From: Aphanothece hegewaldii CCALA 016
GTDB taxonomy: Bacteria; Cyanobacteriota; Cyanobacteriia; Cyanobacteriales; Microcystaceae
Assembly: GCF_003007785.1 (NCBI RefSeq)
Contig: NZ_PXOH01000003.1
Span: 227,008 to 291,007 of the forward strand
Direction: 5' to 3'
Length of the DNA: 64,000 bases
Under the pieces are notes generated by a model that saw only the letters and a list, made by a program, of their open reading frames with translations, had not been told where the DNA came from and did no database searches. The translations under genes were made by a program, and so were the position numbers. Positions 1 through 7,827 of the stretch are shown piece by piece. Within the stretch, counting starts at the first letter, position 1, and every line of letters begins with the position of its first letter.

Positions 1-35
1 GCAATACTACAACCAATACAGCGAAAAAATATTAG

Positions 36-500
36 TCTTTACCATCGGTTCGCATTGGTTCTATTGCTGGCTTTTTGGAATTATTAGAAAACCGTCAAAA
101 TCAAGATTTATATCGTTTAGGACAAGAATTGCAGTTAGAGGTTGATGATATTTTACCAATTGTTGAAGCCGCTAAATTGATGGATTTGATTGATTTACAA
201 CAAGGGGATATTTATTTAAAACCTATTGCTTTTCAGTTTATTGAAGGAAATATTGACGAACGTAAAGAAATTATACGAACTCAGTTAATGAATCATATTC
301 GCTTAGTTCAACAAATTTTTAATTTATTACAAGCAAAACAAAATCAACGCATTCCCGAAGAATTAATTTTAGATATTCTCCAAAATCATTTTAGTCCAAA
401 TGAAGCCCAAAGACAACTTAATACAGCGATTGACTGGGCGCGTTATGGAGAGTTATTCAGTTATGATGAACCTTCGGTTTTAGTTTTTATCAGTCTTTGA
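36..500 (+). pseudogene. ABC transporter ATPase, AAA-associated C-terminal domain only (remnant)
   Basis: The reading frame encodes the C-terminal domain that follows the ATPase core in NitT/TauT-type (nitrate/sulfonate/bicarbonate) ABC ATPases. The segment starts LPSVRIGSIAGFLELL and runs to NTAIDWARYGELFSYDEPS, which is family-typical. The ATPase core would lie before the window. The same frame contains a TAG stop at 33-35, just ahead of the conserved LPSVRIG, so the gene looks broken there, unless translation starts internally (for example TTG at 75). After DEPS the frame reads VLVFISL and stops, unlike family members, and the DNA from about 473 matches the next gene in another frame. I read this as the 5' side of a deletion junction. 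The domain assignment is firm; the pseudogene status is inferred. Confidence 0.7.
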
Positions 501-1768
501 TGAGTATTCCTAAAGAATTAATTGAAGCAGCGAGAACTTATCATCTTAATTTTTGGCAACAGTTTTGGACAGTAGAATTACCTTCTGGTGTAATTGGTTT
601 AATCTGGAATAGTGTGATGTCAGTCGCGGGGGGTTGGTTTTTCTTAATTGCCATAGAATCATTTACTTTAGGCGAAAAAGATTTTACATTACTTGGTTTG
701 GGGTCATTTTTAGCTACAGCAGCAAGTGAAGGTAATTTTCCCGCTATTTTGTGGGGTTTGTTGGTTTTAATTGGTATTATTATTATGATTGATTTTCTGA
801 TTTGGCGACCGTTGATTGCTTGGTCAGAAAAGTTTAAATTTGAAACGGTAGATGCTCAAAATGTACCTGAGTCTGTGATTTTAGATTTTATCCGACGTTC
901 ACCGACTTTAAGATTAATTAGCGATCGTATTCTAAAGCCTTTTGCTCAAAATGTCGATCAAAGCTTAGTTAGTTTACTCGCTACTAATACTAAATCATTT
1001 TCTGTACGCCATCAATCTAATTTTGGAAAATGGTTAGAACGCATTTTTATCAGTGGTTTTGCGTTTATTGTTTTGTGGGGAACTTGGGAAGCTGTTTTAT
1101 TATTAAGAACCCTTGGTTTTGAAAGTTGGAAAGAAATCATTACAGGGGCGATTTTTACGGCAATACGAGTTATTATTGCTTTGATTTTATCCTTATTATG
1201 GACAGTGCCAGTGGGTGTAGCGATTGGGAAAAATCCACATTTAGCGAGGATTCTACAGCCTATTGTTCAAATTGCGGCATCTGTTCCCGCTACGGCTTTG
1301 TTTCCCGTGTTATTACTCTATTTAGCTAAAATGGGCGGCGGTTTACAAATCGGTTCAGTCGCGCTGATGATGTTGGGTACTATGTGGTACATTTTATTTA
1401 ATGTGATTGCTGGGGCGCAGTCGATACCTTCTGATTTATTTGAAGCGGCTAAGGTTTATCGTCTTTCTTTAATTCAACGTTGGAAAACGGTTATTTTACC
1501 CAGAATTTTTCCTTATTTAATTACAGGAATCATTACCGCAGTGGGTGGGGCGTGGAATGCGAGTATTGTGAGTGAATATGTCCATTTTCAAAGGAAAACT
1601 TTAACGACGACTGGTTTAGGTTCTACGATTTCTGAGGCAACTGCACAGGGAAATTATGCTTTACTTTTAGCCGCTACCTCCGTGATGTCTTTATTAGTAG
1701 TTTTTACTAATCGTTTTGTCTGGCGTAGGTTATACAAATTAGCACAAGATAAATATCGGTTGTTGTAG
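500..1768 (+). CDS. NitT/TauT-family ABC transporter permease, N-terminally truncated
   Basis: This is an inner-membrane permease of the two-domain NitT/TauT type. The frame opens at ATG 500 inside the first cytoplasmic EAA loop (IPKELIEAARTYHL). The five codons before the ATG still read FYQSL, a conserved part of that loop, so homology continues upstream of any possible start and the preceding membrane helices are missing. The rest of domain 1, a cytoplasmic linker, and a complete second domain with its own EAA loop (LFEAAKVYRLSLIQRW) are present. Family members of this kind are usually about 550-580 residues; 422 remain. It overlaps the ATPase remnant by one base (TGATG). A functional transporter is unlikely. 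The stop codon lies inside a palindromic repeat that forms the terminator. Confidence 0.8.
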   Translation: MSIPKELIEAARTYHLNFWQQFWTVELPSGVIGLIWNSVMSVAGGWFFLIAIESFTLGEKDFTLLGLGSFLATAASEGNFPAILWGLLVLIGIIIMIDFLIWRPLIAWSEKFKFETVDAQNVPESVILDFIRRSPTLRLISDRILKPFAQNVDQSLVSLLATNTKSFSVRHQSNFGKWLERIFISGFAFIVLWGTWEAVLLLRTLGFESWKEIITGAIFTAIRVIIALILSLLWTVPVGVAIGKNPHLARILQPIVQIAASVPATALFPVLLLYLAKMGGGLQIGSVALMMLGTMWYILFNVIAGAQSIPSDLFEAAKVYRLSLIQRWKTVILPRIFPYLITGIITAVGGAWNASIVSEYVHFQRKTLTTTGLGSTISEATAQGNYALLLAATSVMSLLVVFTNRFVWRRLYKLAQDKYRLL

Positions 1769-1801
1769 GGGCTTGGTGTTGATGACCAAACCCCCTTTTT
1801 T
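1764..1801 (+). terminator. Intrinsic terminator formed by dispersed palindromic repeat, copy A
   Basis: A GGGG-CTTGGT arm (1768-1777) pairs with ACCAA-A-CCCC (1785-1794), followed by six T residues (1796-1801). It includes the stop codon of the permease remnant and sits between convergent genes. The outer TGTAGGGG identifies it as a member of the repeat family described in the findings. Confidence 0.7.
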
Positions 1802-1804
1802 GGA

Positions 1805-4800
1805 TTATGCAATACTAAAATCAGCACTCTTTAGAGCTAAATTAGTAGCCAGAGTTGCAAACTGAGTCGCGGCTGTTCCATCCAAACCATCAGCATCAAA
1901 GAATAAACCGCCAGTTGTTGAATTATAAATCAAGCGCTGGTCTGCTGTGGTTGCAGATAAACCGATGATGAACTGATTTGCTGCAAGTGTACCAATAACT
2001 AAATCACTACCAAAACCCGAAGCAGATAGAACAATTGTATCATCGACGACTCGGAAATCGGTGATGGTATCGATGCCTTCAGTTGGGGTATTAAAGACAA
2101 ATTGGTCTAAATTACGACCGCCTGTCAGGGTATCAAAACCTACACTACCTACTAAAATATCATTACCATTACCGCCACTAAGAATATCATCCCCTCCGTT
2201 TCCAGTAATGGTATTGTTGTTGCTATTTCCTGTGATGCTATTATTATCGTCGTTTCCTGAACCATCAATGGGGTTTGAATCCGTGAGGAAAAGGGTTTCT
2301 ACGTTAGCGCTTAGAGTATAACTAAAATTCGCTCTTACGGTATCTAGTCCTTCGTCAGGGGCTTCGTTAATAACATCGCCAAGGCTATCGACATAGTAAA
2401 TATCATTACCAGCAAAGCCATTGAGGGTATCATCACCTGCACCACCATTAAGGATATCATTACCCGCAGTGCCATTTAAGATATCATTGCCATCAGTGCC
2501 GTCATCATTGAGGATGGTTCCTGTAATGGGTGTTGCTGTACTAATCGTGTACCCTGTGCCATTGGCGAGTGTAATTTCGACGGTTTCTTCAGGTTCAGGA
2601 GTAAAATATATATCACCAATTGGGTCAATTGTCAAGAGGACTGTACTCGAATTAGCCGCAAAGACGATCGTACCACCGGTATTATTAATGCTATTGGCGC
2701 CTTTTTGTGTATAATCGATCGCACGTACAGCAGTACCACCCAAAGTAAAATTAACCGTCAGTGGGTTAGTTGTATCACCAGTACGGGTAAAGGTATATAG
2801 AAAATTTAGAGAACCGTTTTCTGTAACAGCATTGGGATTAACTTCAAGAGTTATACTCGGTAGTAAGACATCATCGTTGGTAATTGTCCCTGTCACCGTT
2901 TCTACGGTATCAATGATGTAATTTGCATCACTAGCTAAAGTAATGCCGATGGTTTCATCGCTTTCTAGGGTTACATCAGTCGTGGGGTCTATAATAAGGG
3001 TGGCTGTTGCAGAATCTGGGGCAAAGGTAATTATTCCGTTAGTTCCTGTTATACTTGCACCAGTTTGAGTGTAATCATCATCAAGGATGGCATCACCACT
3101 GAGAGTAAAATAAGTAGTTAAAGAATTCGTGAGATTACCACTTCGCGTAAAGGTATAAACTAGATTTTCGGTGCCATCTTCATTAACACCACTATTTGGC
3201 TCAATTGTCAAGGTAATATTAGGTAAGAAATCATCATCAACAATGTTTAAAGTTGCTGTTGATAGGCTACCTAGAGTTGCGCCACCTGTTGGGCTAGATA
3301 GCGTTAGGTTAAGGGTTTCGTCACCTTCGATGCTTATGTCGTTATTGATGGGAATAGTTACGGTTTTACTGTTTTCCCCATCGGCAAAATCTACGGTAAT
3401 TGGGCTACCATCATAATCATCCGATGCTGTAGCAGTACCGCCAGATGATGTAAGAATAACACTAATTGCACCGACGGTTCCCTGTTGACGTGTAATGGTG
3501 ATGGTTGCGTTGCTGCTTTCGGGTGTACTAAAAATAGCTTGAGAAAATGATAGGACACCAGATGGGTTTTGTGTTTCGATGAACGCGCTAGAATTGAGGT
3601 CGAGTCCGGTTACGCCTTCGATAATGGCAATGAGTTCATCGGGTTCACTTCCGGGTTTGTCGAGATAAACGGCGGTTCCTGTGATGCCACTAATGGGAGA
3701 AGTACTCAGAAAATAGTCACTTTTTGGTCCAGTTAGTTGAATAAAGTCTTTATTGGCTTTAAAATCGACTATCAGAGCATAGTCGGATGTTCCTACGGTG
3801 GTGGTATTTTGGTCATCATAAAATATAGTAGCTACATTCCCAAGAATGAAAATATCGCTACCATTACCGCCATTGAGAGTGTCAATTTCTCCAAAACCGG
3901 GATTTACGGCGTTTTGAGCCACACCAATAAGGGTATCATTACCCCCGGCTGCGTTTAAATTGTCATTTCTAAGACCGCCGACTAAGGTATCGTTGCCATC
4001 CCCTGTAATAATGTTATCGTTGGCTGCTGTTCCCATAATCGAAAAGCGCTCGATGTTAGAAAAATTAACTGAGTCGAAATTGTTAACATTATTACTGTAA
4101 TAGGCAGTGTAAGAACCGTTAAAGCCTCCTGTTCCATTGCTACTGATACTACTGGTAATGCCACTCTGAGGAGAAGAGCCAGTATAGTTGTTATTAGAGT
4201 AATCAACAATTAATAAATCGTTTCCAGCTTCTCCATTAACGGTATCTTTTCCTAAACCTCCATTAATCGTATCACTGCCACCGCCCGTACTTAAATTGTT
4301 ATTGGTGCGTTGCGTGTAGCTAATGCTGTCATTACCACTACCTGTCATCAGGTTAGTGAATAATTCGATATTTGATACACTGGTTCCATTTGCAAGAATA
4401 ATCGGAGCATAGGTACTTCCGCTATCATTAAAGCTTAAGGCAGTGGTCGCACTACTAAAGTTCCCATCAACTAAGGTATCTGTTCCAGAACCTCCATCAA
4501 TAATATTTATGCCGCTTCCTGCCGTAATCGTATCATTACCAAAGCCGCCATTAATATTATCATTTCCCCCAGCCGCGTTAATACTATCACTACCTGCACC
4601 CCCATTGATGGTATCATTACCATCCCCTGTGTTAATGCGATCGCTGACTTTTGTACCTGTAATTTGAAAGCGCTCGATGTTGGTAAAGCTAATTGAGTCG
4701 AGGTTAAGATTAGTGTTGTAGTAAGCGAAAACATAACCAGTTACTCCGTTGACACCGCTACTAAAAATGGAGATGGTAAGTCCCGCTTGAGGAGCACTTC

Positions 4801-5590
4801 CAGTATAGTTGTTACTTGAATAATCAACAATTAATAGGTCGTTTCCAGTTCCTCCACTGATGGTGTCTCTTCCTAAACCTCCGTTAATCGTATCATTACC
4901 ATTACTGGTATTAATGTTATTATTATTCCGTAGCTTGTAGCTAATACTATCATTGCCATCTCCTGTCGTCAGGTTGGTAAAAAATTCAATATTTGAGACA
5001 CGAGTTCCATCTGAAAGATTAATCGGAGCATTGGTACTGCTATCATTAAATCTTAAAGCATTCGTGGCATTCTTAAAGTTCCCATCAACTAAAGTATCAA
5101 TTCCAGCGCCACCATCAATGATATTAATGCCTGTTCCCCCAAGGATGGTATCATTCCCATCACCACCATTGATACGATCGTCTCCTCCAGCAGCATTCAA
5201 GTTATCGTTACCTAAGCCCCCAATAATGGTATCATTGCCATCCCCTGTACTAATGCTGTCACTAGCTGCTGTACCTGTAATTTGAAACCGCTCAATATTG
5301 GTGAAGTTTATTAAGTTCTGAGTATTACCGTTAGACGCTTGGTAATAACCGTTGTATGTTTTTGTCCCACTGCTATAAATAGAAGTGTTGATGCCTGATG
5401 GCGGGGTGACTCCTGTGTAGTTAATACTGGAGTAGTCTACAATTAATAGATCATTTCCTGATCCTCCATCAACGGTGTCAACTCCTAGTTTAGGGAGAAG
5501 GGTGTCATTACCCCCTAAACCTTGGATTAAATCATCTCCATTGGTTCCAGTCAGTAAGTTATCGAGATTATCACCCGGAAAAGTTGGCAT
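1805..5590 (-). CDS. RTX / Calx-beta domain secreted calcium-binding protein
   Basis: A 1261-residue repeat protein expected to be exported by a type I secretion system and to fold on binding calcium outside the cell. The N-terminus goes straight into RTX nonapeptides (GxGxDxUxx, e.g. NGDDLIQGLGGNDTL) with no Sec signal. Residues about 40-560 contain three related blocks of about 205 residues, each starting GNDLLIVDYSS. Residues about 680-1025 hold one clear Calx-beta domain and two Calx-beta-like domains, each ending in (V/N)DD. A second RTX stretch follows, then a C-terminal region (DQFVFNTPTEGIDTITDF onward) typical of serralysin-like type I substrates and carrying the export signal. It is very Asp/Asn/Gly-rich. 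No enzymatic domain is visible; adhesin, surface-layer or matrix roles are guesses. A likely exporter lies at 58758-63547. Confidence 0.9.
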   Translation of the reverse strand: MPTFPGDNLDNLLTGTNGDDLIQGLGGNDTLLPKLGVDTVDGGSGNDLLIVDYSSINYTGVTPPSGINTSIYSSGTKTYNGYYQASNGNTQNLINFTNIERFQITGTAASDSISTGDGNDTIIGGLGNDNLNAAGGDDRINGGDGNDTILGGTGINIIDGGAGIDTLVDGNFKNATNALRFNDSSTNAPINLSDGTRVSNIEFFTNLTTGDGNDSISYKLRNNNNINTSNGNDTINGGLGRDTISGGTGNDLLIVDYSSNNYTGSAPQAGLTISIFSSGVNGVTGYVFAYYNTNLNLDSISFTNIERFQITGTKVSDRINTGDGNDTINGGAGSDSINAAGGNDNINGGFGNDTITAGSGINIIDGGSGTDTLVDGNFSSATTALSFNDSGSTYAPIILANGTSVSNIELFTNLMTGSGNDSISYTQRTNNNLSTGGGSDTINGGLGKDTVNGEAGNDLLIVDYSNNNYTGSSPQSGITSSISSNGTGGFNGSYTAYYSNNVNNFDSVNFSNIERFSIMGTAANDNIITGDGNDTLVGGLRNDNLNAAGGNDTLIGVAQNAVNPGFGEIDTLNGGNGSDIFILGNVATIFYDDQNTTTVGTSDYALIVDFKANKDFIQLTGPKSDYFLSTSPISGITGTAVYLDKPGSEPDELIAIIEGVTGLDLNSSAFIETQNPSGVLSFSQAIFSTPESSNATITITRQQGTVGAISVILTSSGGTATASDDYDGSPITVDFADGENSKTVTIPINNDISIEGDETLNLTLSSPTGGATLGSLSTATLNIVDDDFLPNITLTIEPNSGVNEDGTENLVYTFTRSGNLTNSLTTYFTLSGDAILDDDYTQTGASITGTNGIITFAPDSATATLIIDPTTDVTLESDETIGITLASDANYIIDTVETVTGTITNDDVLLPSITLEVNPNAVTENGSLNFLYTFTRTGDTTNPLTVNFTLGGTAVRAIDYTQKGANSINNTGGTIVFAANSSTVLLTIDPIGDIYFTPEPEETVEITLANGTGYTISTATPITGTILNDDGTDGNDILNGTAGNDILNGGAGDDTLNGFAGNDIYYVDSLGDVINEAPDEGLDTVRANFSYTLSANVETLFLTDSNPIDGSGNDDNNSITGNSNNNTITGNGGDDILSGGNGNDILVGSVGFDTLTGGRNLDQFVFNTPTEGIDTITDFRVVDDTIVLSASGFGSDLVIGTLAANQFIIGLSATTADQRLIYNSTTGGLFFDADGLDGTAATQFATLATNLALKSADFSIA
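3930..5500 (-). repeat. Three tandem ~612-621 bp repeats within the RTX gene
   Basis: The GNDLLIVDYS-coding motif recurs at about 5441, 4829 and 4208 on the minus strand, spacings of 612 and 621 bp. Each unit also carries the IERFQITGT-like motif, an RTX block and, in the first two units, a VDGNF...FNDS motif. The third copy is shortened and diverges after about 3960. Confidence 0.85.
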
Positions 5591-5920
5591 TTTTTTGCTC
5601 CTAGTTTAATTTAGTTAATTTAAGTTTTTACAAATGTAGTTGTTCTGAGTTTTTACTTTGGCTACGAAACGGTCATGTAATCAATATATTCGTTGGCGTT
5701 TAATTTGTCGTGAGTCTAAGGTCACAAAAAAGTCATCTTTTTGCTTTAGGTCAAACAAGGCTATATTTTTAATCAATGCTTCATCATAACAAACCCTTTA
5801 AAATATACAAGTTTGTTTGAATTTTTTATCGAGATGACTTTGTTAATTGTCTAAAAGCTATATTTTGCTTAAACTATTTATTCTATTGATAATTTTTCTA
5901 TAAAAAAAGATTAAAAAATC
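5591..5920. other. Intergenic region between RTX gene and CocE-type hydrolase
   Basis: This 330 bp AT-rich stretch holds the upstream region of the RTX gene and the 3' flank of the hydrolase gene. I see no convincing small gene. A short AT-rich hairpin (5907-5922, AAGATT/AATCTT) with a U run on the minus strand could be a weak terminator for the hydrolase; it overlaps that gene's stop codon. Confidence 0.4.
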
Positions 5921-7561
5921 TTATGATAGATTTAGGGGTAAGATCACTTGAGAAGGTTTTCCCCCTTGACTGCTTATTTTTAATGTGATAATTTTGGCTT
6001 CGATTAATCTTTCTTCATCTGGACTTTTTCCTGTTCCTGTATTGACTGGATAAGCTGGAAAACAAGCCCCACTTAAACTTAATCTAATACAGTGATTTTT
6101 AAATATCTTAATACAAGTAAATTGGAGAGGTATTTTTATCGGTAAAGTTCGATAATTTGAATTTATTCTAATATATCCTTGAGTAAAATTATATATTTTT
6201 CCATCTGGATAAACTTCTGATAAAATAGCACATAAATCGAAACTTGGTGTATCCGCTATACAATAACAATCGACCACAATTTGTCCTAAAATTTGTAAAT
6301 CAGCTTTTAAGGGTTCAGTTGTATACTTTAAAATATCACTTCTACTATCAAGATGTGATCGCTCAAATGCCCCTCCTGGATACATAGTATGACCTCCTAA
6401 AGCAGGAAACGGTCGCCAAGGATCATGTACAATAATATCTTCTATTGTTGTGTTAGGTAAATTTATTTCTGTTAACTTTCCATCATCTTCTCTAATACTT
6501 GCTAATCCTTTACTTGATAAATAATAAGTTTTTGTTGGTGTTTTAGGTAACCCATTTAAATTAATCCATTGATGACTACCCATTTCAAAAAGTAGTACTG
6601 GAGCTTGTTCTAATAACTGATCATCTTTTTCTTTTAAAAAATGATCAAACCAGTTAATTTGCAGTTGATCAATTGAACTAATAGCATTTTTACCATAATT
6701 GATCGCACCAATTTTTTGCCCCCAAGGTATATGAGTCCAAGGAGCAATTATTAACTGTTGTCTATAATGGGATTGTTGAGCCATTTCTTGATATAAATTT
6801 ATCGTTCCTCTTAAATATGGATCAAACCATCCACCAATATGCAACATCGGAATATCTAGCTCTTGAATTAAATATTTGGGTGAGAGTTTTTTCCAGTATT
6901 CATCAGATGACGATCTCGTGAGCCAATCGTGATAAAATGAATCTAGAGCAAGTTCTTTTAGAATATTAGGATACGCGGGAATAAGCTCAGATAGGGGTAA
7001 ATTTCGAGAAGCTTTATACAGTTTTTGAAAGGCAATTTCATCCCCTTTTAACCGCGATGTTTCTGCTGCTAATTGAATCGCCCATCCTAAATTCGCCTGT
7101 AAACAAAATGCGTCATTCTCATACGCCCAATCTGTATATAAATCATAAGCAATCATTGAGGGGCAAATTGTTTTTAAAGCTGGATGTTGATGAATTGCTG
7201 TATAAAGTTGTGTCATTCCTTGATAGGAAAAACCATACATACCAACTTTTGTCTTACTTCCAAAAAGTTCACTAACCCAGTTTAGAGTATCCAGTCCATC
7301 CTCTATTTCATGCTCAAATAATCTAAATTCTCCCTGAGAGGTTCCTCGTCCTCGCACATCTTGAATAACGACGGTATATCCCTGTGACGCATACCACATC
7401 GGATGAGCATAAACCACAGTAGATGCGATCGCACGTCCGTAAGGTTGTCTCATTAATAATACGGGAAATTTCTCGGCACTCTCAGGACTATAAATATCTG
7501 CATCGAGTCTCAACCCATCACGGGTGTACATTGATGTTGTCTCTTTTCGGACTGAATACAT
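5921..7561 (-). CDS. CocE/NonD family serine hydrolase
   Basis: An alpha/beta hydrolase of the cocaine esterase / X-Pro dipeptidyl-peptidase type, 546 residues, with no signal peptide, so probably cytoplasmic. The nucleophile motif is GFSYQG with Ser112. The N-terminal RGRGTSQGEF motif (70-79) is typical. The acid is probably the Asp in HIGGWFD and the base the His in APWTH. The last ~180 residues form the jelly-roll C-terminal domain (HDPWRPFPALGGH onward). Family members cleave esters, amides or acyl groups such as cephalosporin and glutaryl side chains; the substrate here is unknown. The gene stands alone, between the RTX gene and a tRNA. The assigned start gives MYSVRKETTS; an internal Met11 is an alternative. 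Confidence 0.88.
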   Translation of the reverse strand: MYSVRKETTSMYTRDGLRLDADIYSPESAEKFPVLLMRQPYGRAIASTVVYAHPMWYASQGYTVVIQDVRGRGTSQGEFRLFEHEIEDGLDTLNWVSELFGSKTKVGMYGFSYQGMTQLYTAIHQHPALKTICPSMIAYDLYTDWAYENDAFCLQANLGWAIQLAAETSRLKGDEIAFQKLYKASRNLPLSELIPAYPNILKELALDSFYHDWLTRSSSDEYWKKLSPKYLIQELDIPMLHIGGWFDPYLRGTINLYQEMAQQSHYRQQLIIAPWTHIPWGQKIGAINYGKNAISSIDQLQINWFDHFLKEKDDQLLEQAPVLLFEMGSHQWINLNGLPKTPTKTYYLSSKGLASIREDDGKLTEINLPNTTIEDIIVHDPWRPFPALGGHTMYPGGAFERSHLDSRSDILKYTTEPLKADLQILGQIVVDCYCIADTPSFDLCAILSEVYPDGKIYNFTQGYIRINSNYRTLPIKIPLQFTCIKIFKNHCIRLSLSGACFPAYPVNTGTGKSPDEERLIEAKIITLKISSQGGKPSQVILPLNLS

Positions 7562-7706
7562 ACTCAGATGGTTTTAGTTCTCTGACAAGCTACCTATATG
7601 CACAATCCTTTCCCATTATGTTTAATTTATCATGTCAAGTCTTTTTAGTCAAGAGAAAAAATTTATTTTTCAACTGGACAAAAATTAATAGTACAAAAAT
7701 TAGCAA

Positions 7707-7780
<74 letters not shown>

Positions 7781-7827
7781 ATAATATAGTCACTTTTTCC
7801 ATTATATCATATGTAGTTGTTTTTGGG

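Noticed and set aside
1805..5590. Several long frames antisense to the RTX gene
   Set aside because: They consist of low-complexity Pro/Ser/Leu stretches that mirror the GxGxD repeats in other frames; no start signals or domains.
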